From assembly GCA_964346765.1 (NCBI GenBank), contig CAYFWB010000004.1, forward strand, positions 67,795 through 131,794: a DNA stretch of 64,000 nucleotides, given 5' to 3'. The stretch comes from JBGSPQ01 sp964346765. Its GTDB lineage: Bacteria > Patescibacteriota > Gracilibacteria > UBA1369. The notes below the pieces were generated by a model, which was not told the origin of the DNA, did not search any database, and saw only the letters and a list, made by a program, of their open reading frames with translations. Positions 52,782 through 61,430 of the stretch are shown here, piece by piece (the stretch's first letter is position 1; each line of letters opens with the position of its first letter). A program made the translations under genes and the position numbers.

Positions 52782-53750
52782 ATGCTTCAACTATCAGACT
52801 TTAAGGAAAAACAGATTGTCTTTATTCGAGCCACCAGGCAAAAGGTTAACTCTTTGCGTTTTAAAAATGATAATTTGGTGTTTAGTGTTGATGATAAGGT
52901 TGAAAATCAGGTTTCCTGTCATAAGGTTATGGCGATTTTTATTGTCGGGGATATGTCGGTTACTACTGTTTTGATTCGTAAGGCGCTTAAGCATGGTATT
53001 TCTATCTTCTTCTTATCTTATAACTTGCGGCTTTATGCTGCTGTTAACGCAATTGCCGAGGGAAATACTCTTTTGCGTTATAATCAGTATCATTTTGAAA
53101 AAGAGCTGGAGTTTTCAAAGAAACTCATCAAAAACAAAGTGCTTAATCAGCTTACTTTGATCAAAGAAATTACTCCTGCTTTTTTTCAAGGGACTACCAG
53201 GATAAAGGAGTATAAAAAAATGGAGGCTAAAATTGACAGTGCGGTTTCTTTAGATGAAATTTTGGGAATGGAGGGCTCTTTTGCGAAAAAATATTTTCAG
53301 TTAGTATTTGCCGAGGCTGGCTGGTATCGGAGAATGCCGCGTACTAAAGTGGATATTACGAACTTATTAATGGATATCGGTTATACGATGATTTTCAATT
53401 ATGTTGATGCACTTTTGAAGTTGCATGGATTTGATACATACAAGGGAATTTATCATCAGCTTTTTTATCAACGTAAGTCATTGACTTGCGACCTGGTTGA
53501 ACCATTCAGGGTGATTATTGATAAATCTATAATTAAAGCATATCGTCTTAAACAGGTTAATCCGAAAGATTTCAAGAAGTTGGGTGAAGGATTTGCCTTA
53601 AAATATTCTGAAAGCAAGAAGTATGCTCGATTTTTTTTGGAAGCCATTATGGCTAACAAGGAAGACGTATTTATTTATGTTAAAAAACATTACTTTTGTG
53701 TTTTGAATAAAAAAAATGATTTTCCACTTTTTAAATATAAAAAGAAATGA
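52782..53750 (+). CDS. cas1: Cas1 integrase
   Basis: 322 residues from the ATG at 52782 (MLQLSDFKEKQ), one base after the cas4 stop. The catalytic region is visible: FAEAGWYRR with the first Glu, KLHGFDTYKGIYHQ with the His, and SLTCDLVEPFR with the acidic pair. It integrates new spacers together with Cas2; the short spacing and the four-base overlap with cas2 indicate translational coupling. Confidence 0.96.
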   Translation: MLQLSDFKEKQIVFIRATRQKVNSLRFKNDNLVFSVDDKVENQVSCHKVMAIFIVGDMSVTTVLIRKALKHGISIFFLSYNLRLYAAVNAIAEGNTLLRYNQYHFEKELEFSKKLIKNKVLNQLTLIKEITPAFFQGTTRIKEYKKMEAKIDSAVSLDEILGMEGSFAKKYFQLVFAEAGWYRRMPRTKVDITNLLMDIGYTMIFNYVDALLKLHGFDTYKGIYHQLFYQRKSLTCDLVEPFRVIIDKSIIKAYRLKQVNPKDFKKLGEGFALKYSESKKYARFFLEAIMANKEDVFIYVKKHYFCVLNKKNDFPLFKYKKK

Positions 53751-54028
53751 TTATTGTCGCATATGATTTTCGGAATGATAAGAAGCGAGCCAAATTCGCG
53801 AAATTTTTGAGCAAATATGGTCATAGGATACAGTATTCCGTGTTTAAGCTGGATAATAGTAAGCGTATTTTAAATAATGTGATTAATGAGGTTGAACATA
53901 AATATAAAAAACATTTCAATTATTCGGATAATATACTAATATTTCAGCTGTGTGAGGGTTGTGAGAAGAAAATTAAGAGGTACGGTTTTGCCGCAAATGA
54001 TGAGATGGATATTGTGTTTATGGGTTAA
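53747..54028 (+). CDS. cas2: Cas2
   Basis: 93 residues. IVAYDFRNDKKRAKFAKFLSKYG at the start carries the ferredoxin-fold Asp (D7), and QYSVFKLDNS follows; QLCEGC lies in the last strand. Structural dimer that bridges two Cas1 dimers. Overlaps cas1 by ATGA. Confidence 0.95.
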   Translation: MIIVAYDFRNDKKRAKFAKFLSKYGHRIQYSVFKLDNSKRILNNVINEVEHKYKKHFNYSDNILIFQLCEGCEKKIKRYGFAANDEMDIVFMG

Positions 54029-54206
54029 GAATGAGCTGTCCTTTAACAATTAAACTGTATAAAAAGTATAAATCTTGATGAAGATATTCAAAAAAATGGG
54101 TGAACCTGAGTCTTTATTTTTCTCAGGTGGCTATATAAAGCCAAAAAGTCGTAGCTACTTTAAGGGGCTATTTGTATCTTTGAGGCTTTATGTAGCGGTT
54201 TCTGCT
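54029..54206 (+). promoter_or_regulatory. CRISPR leader
   Basis: The 178 bases between cas2 and the first repeat. ACCTGAG (54104-54110) pairs with CTCAGGT (54122-54128), then GGCT/AGCC (54129-54142) and the palindrome GTAGCTAC (54151-54158) follow. The first hairpin could end the cas transcript. Leaders promote array transcription and mark the integration end; no clear -35/-10 pair is seen. Confidence 0.55.
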
Positions 54207-54757
54207 CTCGAATATCCCTATTAGATTTCTACTTTTGTAGATGGTCGCCGTGTTGGCTCATTATGTAATTTAATCTCGAATATCCCTATTAGATTTCTAC
54301 TTTTGTAGATATTCAGATCATATCTTATACGATTCATCTCGAATATCCCTATTAGATTTCTACTTTTGTAGATCAAACCGATTAAATTACACCCATACGC
54401 TCGAATATCCCTATTAGATTTCTACTTTTGTAGATTTTATGTAGCTTGTTCCTCCAATCAACTCGAATATCCCTATTAGATTTCTACTTTTGTAGATAAT
54501 CAGAGAATGAGTTTAGCTGGATTTTCGCTCGAATATCCCTATTAGATTTCTACTTTTGTAGATACGGTCTAACCTGTCTATTTTGCACAAGGCTCGAATA
54601 TCCCTATTAGATTTCTACTTTTGTAGATTCGCGCCGAGTTTTGTTTTTAAATCACCATCTCGAATATCCCTATTAGATTTCTACTTTTGTAGATCGATAT
54701 GTCAAAGAGCAAACATCTGAACTCGAATATCCCTATTAGATTTCTACTTTTGTAGAT
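54207..54757 (+). CRISPR. Type V-A CRISPR array, 9 repeats and 8 spacers
   Basis: Nine identical 36-base repeats, at 54207, 54275, 54338, 54400, 54462, 54528, 54593, 54659 and 54722. Each starts CTCGAATATCCC and ends in the Cas12a handle stem TCTAC-TTTT-GTAGA-T. Spacers are 32, 27, 26, 26, 30, 29, 30 and 27 bases, all different. The last repeat is not degenerate and is followed by a repeated GTAGAT. No spacer matches elsewhere in this window by eye. The leader-proximal side is next to cas2. Confidence 0.98.
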
Positions 54758-54975
54758 GTAGATAGGTGATTTTTTAGTTTGATTTTTGATTTTGCTTCTT
54801 GCTTGATCATTGATTATACAGGCCAAACTGGTTTTATTTATGAAGCATATTTCATTTATATAATTGCTCCTTTATGTATTTCTGTAAAAAAGACGGTCGA
54901 TAATTTATCTATGATTGCTTTAATAAAGCATTTTGAAAATACTCTGGGTGAGCTTGATGATATGAATTGATGAAT
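54758..54975. other. Interval between CRISPR array and atpD
   Basis: 218 bases. A 63-codon plus-strand frame from a TTG (54779-54970) ends IALIKHFENTLGELDDMN, but there is no ATG, no recognisable family and no ribosome-binding site, so it is not called a gene. It may be a decayed remnant at the right joint of the island. Confidence 0.3.
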
Positions 54976-55605
54976 TTATTTTGCCTTGGCTTCGATTATG
55001 GCTTTGATTGCCATTACGCCGACTATGGTTGAGCGTTCTGTTTCGGCCAGTTTCATCTGGATGAATTTGACGGTTTCTTTTAGGTCGGGGATCATTTTGT
55101 GTTCCAGGGCGTTTACGCGGCGGCGCGTTGTTTCCAGTTCCGCGGCCAATCTTTCCGCCTGTTTCTCGATTTCGGCCAGCTTGATCATTAGTGGGAATGC
55201 TTCTTGGAAGGCAGCAAGCGCGATATCCAGTTCTCCGGATGTTTGTACGTAACCGTAATTTAAAATGTCTCCTTCTTGTTTTACTTTGAAGTAGGGGATA
55301 TACACACTCATTACGTTTTTGGTGGAGACTTCAAGATCCACGTTGGCGGACGGATAAAGCAGTGCGCCTTCAAGCATTTCGGGTAGCATCATGGATGACG
55401 CTTGCATGAAGTTTTTGAATGCTCCGCCCAGTTTCGCTTCGATTTCTCTTCTGGTTGATTTGGCTTCACGAATGATTTCCATGAAAGTTTTCATCAGTCC
55501 GTCCTGTTTGTCTTTTAATAGTTTGTGTCCGCGCACGGCTGATTTGACTCTTTTTTTGAGGTTCAGCAGTTCCATGCGGGTTGGTTTTACGTCGAGTCGC
55601 GCCAT
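54976..55605 (-). CDS. atpD: V/A-type ATPase subunit D
   Basis: 209 residues from the ATG at 55605 (MARLDVKPTRMELLNLKKR), 13 bases after atpB. Long antiparallel helices at both ends form the central stalk coiled coil; the C-terminal LAETERSTIVGVMAIKAIIE is typical. Last gene of the operon. A diverged copy of its final 38 residues lies 11.2 kb to the left at 43718. Confidence 0.93.
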   Translation of the reverse strand: MARLDVKPTRMELLNLKKRVKSAVRGHKLLKDKQDGLMKTFMEIIREAKSTRREIEAKLGGAFKNFMQASSMMLPEMLEGALLYPSANVDLEVSTKNVMSVYIPYFKVKQEGDILNYGYVQTSGELDIALAAFQEAFPLMIKLAEIEKQAERLAAELETTRRRVNALEHKMIPDLKETVKFIQMKLAETERSTIVGVMAIKAIIEAKAK

Positions 55606-55618
55606 AGTTTGATTAATA

Positions 55619-56989
55619 TTATTTCTTAGGTAGGTATTTTTCGATGAATTCGTTTTTAACACGTTTAAGCTCGGTTGTCGGCAGAACCGTTAATAGTTCC
55701 CAACCAAGGTTAAGGGTTTGTTCGATTGTTCTGTCTTCTGTTTCGGATTGTGTGATGAATCTGCTTTCAAAGTCATTGGCGAATTGCAGATATTTAAGGT
55801 CGATATCGGAAAGAGCCGATTCACCAAGGATGATCGCAAGGTCTCTTACTTCAAGACCTCTGGCGAATGACGCGTAAAGCTGAGCGAATAGACCTTCGTG
55901 GTCTTCACGGGTTACTTTTCGGGCTGTCGGAGAAAGACGCGACAGTGATGGAAGTACGTTTACCGCCGGGTAAATGCCCTGTTGGTGAAGGTCTCTGCCA
56001 AGTACGATCTGTCCTTCGGTGATGTAACCGGTAAGATCGGGAATTGGGTGAGTAATGTCGTCTTCGGGCATTGTTAGGATCGGAATTTGGGTGATTGAAC
56101 CTTTTTTTCCTTTGATACGTCCGGCTCTTTCATAAATAGTGGCCAGGTCGGTATATAGATAACCGGGGTAACCACGACGTCCGGGCACCTCTTTACGGGC
56201 GGCGGATACTTCACGCAGGGCTTCGCAGTAGTTTGTAAGGTCGGTTAAAATAACCAGTACGTGCATTCCTTTTTCATACGCCATGTATTCGGCGGTTGTT
56301 AAGGCAAGACGCGGAGTGGCTATACGTTCAACTACCGGATCGGCAGCCGTATTGATAAATAGAATTGAACGGTTGATGGATCCGGTTTTTTTAAATTCGT
56401 TGATAAAGTATTCGGCTTCTTCAAAGGTTACACCCATTGCTCCGAAGATTACGGAGAATTCGGCTCCTTCGTCGCCTCCCACTTTGGCCTGACGGGCGAT
56501 TTGCGCCGCAACTTGTGAGTGAGGTAGACCGGCGCCGGAGAATACGGGGAGTTTTTGTCCGCGTACCAGTGTGTTTAACGCGTCTATTGTGGAAATTCCG
56601 GTTTGGATAAAGTCGTTTGGAAAGTCTCTTGAATAGGGGTTGATGGGGGCTCCGTTAATGTTGAGTCTTTTTTCCGGGATGATTTCCGGGCCTTCGTCGA
56701 TCGGTTTCCCTGATCCGGAAAATACTCTTCCGAGCATGTCTTCGGATACGCCGATTTCCAGCGGTTTGCCAAGGAATTTGGCTTTTGTCCCTTCTGTGGT
56801 AATGCCCTGCGTGGTTTCGAACATCTGTACGAGAGCTTTGTCTTCGTTAACTTCCAGTACGCGACCCATTCTTTTCATGCCGTCGGGAGTGGTCATTTCT
56901 ACCAGCTCTTCGTATTTTACTCCTTCCACGTTTTCCACCAGAATCAGCGGACCCGCGATCTCGGTTAATGTTTTATATTCTTTCTGCAT
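55619..56989 (-). CDS. atpB: V/A-type ATPase subunit B
   Basis: 456 residues. Non-catalytic head subunit: [15 protein letters not shown], the [38 protein letters not shown] block and [12 protein letters not shown]. It lacks the P-loop of subunit A (that region reads [11 protein letters not shown]), as expected, and supplies the nucleotide-contacting arginine. Confidence 0.97.
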   Translation of the reverse strand: [456 protein letters not shown]

Positions 56990-57039
56990 GATGATTTGTG
57001 GTGATTATTATATTTAATTATTTGAGTATTCGCGCTTTT

Positions 57040-58884
57040 TTATGCTCCGTGGACGGCGGCGTCGGCAAGGACTTCGTGTCCCTCTCTTTTTTCTGTCGGT
57101 TCAGCATTATCTTCTTTAGTTGTCTTGTTGGCGAAAGCGGCGATTTCTTCTTTGATTTTCTTTTCAAGTTCTTCGTATTTGTTCAGTTCTTCATGGGAGT
57201 ATTCTTTACATCTGACCACTTCCTGCAGTACGGGAAGTTTCAGGAATTCTTCGAATTCGAATCCTTCTTTGTCCACGTATTTGATCGCTTCTTTGTAAAT
57301 TGTCATGATGGTGCGAAGCATCCAGTATTGTTTCTTTAAAGGAGTGTAAGCGTCTATATAGTCGAAAGCGTTTTGGAACAGGAAGTCTTCACGTATGGAT
57401 TTTGATGTTTCAAGTACCAGTCTTTCTCTTGGTGAAAGCGCGTCCATACCCACAAGTCTTACGATTTCTTCAAGTTTGGCTTCCTGTTGTAAAAGGGTTG
57501 TTGCTTCTGTTCTGATTTTGCCGTAGTCGTCGGCAACGTTTTCTTTCCAGTATTCGGCGATGTTATCAAGATAAAGTGAGTAACTTGTCAGCCAGTTGAT
57601 AGCCGGGAAGTGTCTCTTGTAAGCCAGTTTAGCATCTAGGCCCCAGAACACTTTGGTAACGCGAAGCGTGTTTTGCGTTACAGGTTCTGAAAGGTCACCA
57701 CCGGGAGGGGAAACGGCCCCGATTACTGTGACGGAACCTTTTCTGTCGTCTCCGCCAATGGTTCTAACGTAACCCGCTCTTTCGTAGAATTCGGCAGTTT
57801 TGGAACCAAGATAAGCGGGGTATCCTTCTTCACCCGGCATTTCTTCCAAACGTCCGGACATTTCACGCATGGCTTCGGCCCAACGTGATGTCGAGTCGGC
57901 CATAAGCGCGACGTTGTATCCCATATCTCTGTAGTATTCGGCGATTGTAATTCCCGTGTAAACGGAAGCTTCACGAGCCGCTACCGGCATGTTTGAAGTG
58001 TTTGCGATCATGATTGTTCGTTTCATCAAAGGTTCTCCGGTGTTGGGATCTTCAAGGTGAGGGAATTCTAAAAGTACGTCGGTCATTTCGTTTCCGCGTT
58101 CTCCGCATCCAATGTAAACCACCACTTCGGCGTTTGAGAATTTGGCTAGAGATTGCTGTGTCACGGTTTTACCGGCCCCGAAAGGTCCGGGGATGCAAGC
58201 GGCTCCTCCTCTTACAACCGGGAACAGTGTGTCGATTGTTCTTGATCCGGTAACCATGGGTTCGTTTGGAACCAGTTTTTTGCTGAACGGTCTCGGGTTT
58301 CTGATCGACCATCTTTGTAACATGGAAATCTGGTGTGTTTCGCCTTCTTCGTCTTTGACAGTGGCTACCGTTTCTTTGATATTAAATGATCCGCTTTCGA
58401 TTGATTCGATTGTTGCTTTTTTGATTGTTGGGGGGATCATTACTTTATGAGTGATCAGGGTTGTTTCTTCTACTTCACCGATGATGTCTCCGGCCATAAC
58501 GCCGTCTCCCGTGGATTTTAGGGGTTTGAATTCCCATTTTTTTTCATGATCAAGTCCGGGTACGTTGATTCCTCTTGTAATATATGCTCCCGCCTCTTTT
58601 TCGATCAAAGCCAGCGGTCTTTGGATTCCGTCGTAAATTGATTCCAAAAGTCCGGGACCTAGCTCAACCGACATGGTTGTACCTGTAAGGTAGACAGGTT
58701 CGCCCGGTCCGATTCCCGTTGTGTCTTCGTATACTTGGATCGAAGCGCGGTCGCCGTCAAGTTCGATGATTTCACCCATCAGTTTTTCTTCCGATACGCG
58801 TACTACTTCGTACATCTTGGCGTTTTTTACACCTTCGGCAATTACGAGCGGTCCTGATACTTTTACTATTGTTCCTTTTTCCAT
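57040..58884 (-). CDS. atpA: V/A-type ATPase catalytic subunit A
   Basis: 614 residues. P-loop GPFGAGKTV near 235, YIGCGERGNEMTDVL with the catalytic Glu, ADSTSRWAEAMREMSGRLEEMPGEEGYPAYL, and the A-type non-homologous insert at 115-190. The C-terminal end carries a charged extension (EKREGHEVLADAAVHGA). Hydrolyses or makes ATP in the peripheral head. Confidence 0.98.
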   Translation of the reverse strand: MEKGTIVKVSGPLVIAEGVKNAKMYEVVRVSEEKLMGEIIELDGDRASIQVYEDTTGIGPGEPVYLTGTTMSVELGPGLLESIYDGIQRPLALIEKEAGAYITRGINVPGLDHEKKWEFKPLKSTGDGVMAGDIIGEVEETTLITHKVMIPPTIKKATIESIESGSFNIKETVATVKDEEGETHQISMLQRWSIRNPRPFSKKLVPNEPMVTGSRTIDTLFPVVRGGAACIPGPFGAGKTVTQQSLAKFSNAEVVVYIGCGERGNEMTDVLLEFPHLEDPNTGEPLMKRTIMIANTSNMPVAAREASVYTGITIAEYYRDMGYNVALMADSTSRWAEAMREMSGRLEEMPGEEGYPAYLGSKTAEFYERAGYVRTIGGDDRKGSVTVIGAVSPPGGDLSEPVTQNTLRVTKVFWGLDAKLAYKRHFPAINWLTSYSLYLDNIAEYWKENVADDYGKIRTEATTLLQQEAKLEEIVRLVGMDALSPRERLVLETSKSIREDFLFQNAFDYIDAYTPLKKQYWMLRTIMTIYKEAIKYVDKEGFEFEEFLKLPVLQEVVRCKEYSHEELNKYEELEKKIKEEIAAFANKTTKEDNAEPTEKREGHEVLADAAVHGA

Positions 58885-58925
58885 GGTTATTATTGTTAGA
58901 TTTTGATTGTTATGATGCTTCGCGT

Positions 58926-59288
58926 TTATTCTTTAAAAATGTCAGAGCCGACAGCCTGTTCAACCATTTTTCCGATTCTCTTGATGCCGTAGCCGGTTGT
59001 TCCTTTGGTTCCGGGAACTGGGATGATGGCCGGCAGGGCGTTTTGACTCAGTTTTTTGTAGTCGTCTTTGTTGATGTCCATGGCTAGGTCTTCCGTGATG
59101 AAGATGATGGCGTAGGAGTTTTTTTTGTCTCCTTTTTCGGATTCTTGCTGTGTCTGACTTTTTAAATGATATAGAGTTTTTACAGCTTCTTCGGTTGAGT
59201 TGGAGTCATATGTTTCCAGACCTAGAGCTTTGAATCCTAGTATCGCGTCTTTGTTTCCCACAATGGCTATTTTATATTTTTCCGACAT
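58926..59288 (-). CDS. atpF: V/A-type ATPase subunit F
   Basis: 120 residues. KIAIVGNKDAILGFKALGLETY and the central YAIIFITEDLAMDI followed by PAIIPVPGTKGTTGYGIKRI are typical of the small Rossmann-like central-stalk subunit. A charged insertion (QTQQESEKGDKKN) interrupts the fold in a loop. Located between C and A. Confidence 0.93.
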   Translation of the reverse strand: MSEKYKIAIVGNKDAILGFKALGLETYDSNSTEEAVKTLYHLKSQTQQESEKGDKKNSYAIIFITEDLAMDINKDDYKKLSQNALPAIIPVPGTKGTTGYGIKRIGKMVEQAVGSDIFKE

Positions 59289-59293
59289 AATGT

Positions 59294-60337
59294 TTATGAG
59301 TATAGTTTTCTTAAACGTGCCCTGATTTCTTCAGGGTCGATATTATTGAGTTTGTTGATTAAAATCATGCGCAGAATCAGCGCGTTGTTCTTTTTGGCAA
59401 GGAAGTACGCAATTAGCGGTTCCGGGCCGAACGGGGTAAGTTTTGCTTCTCTGATGTAAAGCGTTAAATGGTTTTCCATCGCTTTTTCCAGGTAGATAAG
59501 AGTTTTTTCTTCGGCGTAGTGTTTGTATCCTTCGGCGATGATTGACCCGTAGGCTGTTGCTTTCATGAGTTCGGGGAATTCGCTTAAATCTTTGGTGAAT
59601 CCTTCTTTGAATCTTGAAAAGGGGACTTTGCCGTTCCAAAGGAAAGCTAGATCGTATAGATCTATGTCTTTGCCCTGGGTTTTCATGCGGAAGAATAGTT
59701 TGATATTGCTAAGATCTACCAGTTTTTGTACATACTTGATAAGGAATTCGTTTTTGCTGTCTACGGCAATGTTGTGGATCATCTTCATCATCTTTTGGTC
59801 GAAGTAGAGATCTATTACCAAAGGATTCTTTTTTTCTTTTTCAAACAGCGTGTACACTTTTTTGATTTTGTTCTTGATGTATTTTTCGGCCTGTTCTTCA
59901 ATGTGAAAAGGAGCGTCCGAGTCCATGTAAATAAAGGTCTTCAGTGACTCAACCGGAATGGCCCCCATGATGTTTAGCAGGTGCTCCACTTCTTCGAACG
60001 GCTTTTCACTGAGTTTCGCTTTAATAAGGACTTTGATGTTATGGAAATCGTACCAATACCAGAGAATTTGGAGAATTTTTCTGTCCGGGGTTATTTCGTC
60101 CAACCTTTCTTTGATGTCAATAAGACCTTCTTCCAACACTTTTTGGAATTCAGCCGGATTGTCTATGCCGGTTTTGTTGTCGGCGTAGTCGAATTCGTTA
60201 AGGATTCTGAAGGCGTCAGGGGCGTTCATGGCAAGTACCATGCGTTCAACTTCGTTTTCATTGAGAAGCATGGTCTCAAGAACGCGGATGACTCCTACGG
60301 AGTACGCGAAATCGTATTTTCCGGCTATTTTACTCAT
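59294..60337 (-). CDS. atpC: V/A-type ATPase subunit C
   Basis: 347 residues, all-helical. DFAYSVGVIRVLETMLLNENEVERMV start; GPEPLIAYFLAKKNNALILRMILINKLNNIDPEEIRARL near the end is the conserved funnel-subunit block linking the central stalk to the K ring. Overlaps the atpE stop by four bases. Confidence 0.93.
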   Translation of the reverse strand: MSKIAGKYDFAYSVGVIRVLETMLLNENEVERMVLAMNAPDAFRILNEFDYADNKTGIDNPAEFQKVLEEGLIDIKERLDEITPDRKILQILWYWYDFHNIKVLIKAKLSEKPFEEVEHLLNIMGAIPVESLKTFIYMDSDAPFHIEEQAEKYIKNKIKKVYTLFEKEKKNPLVIDLYFDQKMMKMIHNIAVDSKNEFLIKYVQKLVDLSNIKLFFRMKTQGKDIDLYDLAFLWNGKVPFSRFKEGFTKDLSEFPELMKATAYGSIIAEGYKHYAEEKTLIYLEKAMENHLTLYIREAKLTPFGPEPLIAYFLAKKNNALILRMILINKLNNIDPEEIRARLRKLYS

Positions 60338-60894
60338 GCGAATAACGTTTTATTAAGTTCGATTTCCAGATTTTGGCGGAGTTGTTGATTGATAACGGTT
60401 TCGAAAGAGTTATCAACCTCCACTTTGTCTGATTTGAGGATAAATCCTCCTTTAATGTTTGCCGAGTCCGCAGCCGGAGTAAAATTTTTACCGGCTTTCT
60501 GAATAGCCTTTTTTGTAACGTCCTCTTTGCCTTTGGAGGGGATAACTTCACCCGCTTCAAAGTCCGCTTTTTTCATCATTTCGGCCAAAAGGTCTTCGTA
60601 TCTTTCCGCTGAGGCAAGCGCGTTTACGGCTTGTTCCAGCGTTTCATCGATCAATTCTCTTTTGGCTTTTAGAAGCGCGTTTTTTGCTTCCATTTCAGCT
60701 TCCATTTGGGCTTTAAGTTTCATCTTGCCGCTGATTTCTTCTGTGGCGGCGATGTTTTCTTCTTCCATGGTTTTTAAGAGCTGAACATTTTGAGATTGAA
60801 GGTCTTTCATTTTTTCTTCATATTCGGCCTTCAGCTCCGCGGCTTTAACCTCGGCTTCGGACTGTATTTTTGCGATTATATCTGATAATGCCAT
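60334..60894 (-). CDS. atpE: V/A-type ATPase subunit E
   Basis: 186 residues. N-terminal 100 residues form a charged coiled coil (peripheral stalk), then a small globular domain ending NNSFETVINQQLRQNLEIELNKTLF-like. Position between K and C and the coiled-coil then globular layout identify it. Pairs with the G/H-like subunit at 63419. Confidence 0.88.
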   Translation of the reverse strand: MALSDIIAKIQSEAEVKAAELKAEYEEKMKDLQSQNVQLLKTMEEENIAATEEISGKMKLKAQMEAEMEAKNALLKAKRELIDETLEQAVNALASAERYEDLLAEMMKKADFEAGEVIPSKGKEDVTKKAIQKAGKNFTPAADSANIKGGFILKSDKVEVDNSFETVINQQLRQNLEIELNKTLFA

Positions 60895-60897
60895 GAC

Positions 60898-61389
60898 TTA
60901 GAGCTTGATAAAGAATACTAATAGTGCGCTTACTAAGAATCCAAGTACAGCGTATGTTTCAACCATAGCTGAAAGTACCATAGCTTTACCCATTTGAGAG
61001 TCGTCTTTCGCTACCATGTTCATACCCGCAGCCGTTACTTTACCCTGATGCATACCTGAAAGAAGACAAGCGATACCGCAAGGAATACAAGCAAAGAATA
61101 ACTGCCATCCTTGGGCAAGTGTCAGATCAAGAGGTGAACCTGTAAGGATACCGGTCTGCAGGAGGATCAAGAATCCAACCAAAAATCCGTAAATACCCTG
61201 CGTACCGGGAAGAGCTTCAAGTACAAGCACTTTACCGAACTTGTCAGGTTGTTCAGTTACGACTCCGGCACCTGATTGACCGGCAAGACCTACTCCGATT
61301 GATGAGCCGATACCTCCGAATATTACGGCGATACCCGCTCCGGCGATTGCTAGTGCTAGGCCACCCATCTGTGTAAAAAATTCTGGCAT
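60898..61389 (-). CDS. atpK: V/A-type ATPase rotor subunit K (16-kDa type, sodium-site residues)
   Basis: 163 residues with four membrane helices in two duplicated hairpins. The first hairpin has LPGTQGIYGF (L60, T63, Q64), the third helix GMHQGK (Q115), and the fourth MVETYA with the ion-carrying E144. These correspond to the five sodium ligands of Enterococcus hirae NtpK, with the same Q-to-E spacing of 29. It therefore probably moves sodium, not protons; inference from residues. Confidence 0.92.
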   Translation of the reverse strand: MPEFFTQMGGLALAIAGAGIAVIFGGIGSSIGVGLAGQSGAGVVTEQPDKFGKVLVLEALPGTQGIYGFLVGFLILLQTGILTGSPLDLTLAQGWQLFFACIPCGIACLLSGMHQGKVTAAGMNMVAKDDSQMGKAMVLSAMVETYAVLGFLVSALLVFFIKL

Positions 61390-61430
61390 GATTTATAAGT
61401 TAAAGGTTAAATTAAATAAGTGTTTATAAA

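Noticed and set aside
54029..54206. A tracrRNA-like anti-repeat in the leader
   Set aside because: No stretch complementary to the repeat beyond a few bases is visible, and Cas12a processes its own crRNA without tracrRNA.
54243..54721. Self-targeting spacers
   Set aside because: No spacer was seen to match other parts of this window on either strand by eye; the rest of the genome cannot be judged.
54779..54970. 63-codon plus-strand frame between array and atpD
   Set aside because: TTG start, no ribosome-binding site, no family; too weak to call a gene.
34852..54975. Composite transposon flanked by insertion sequences
   Set aside because: Only one truncated IS fragment is present, and no second copy or target duplication is visible.
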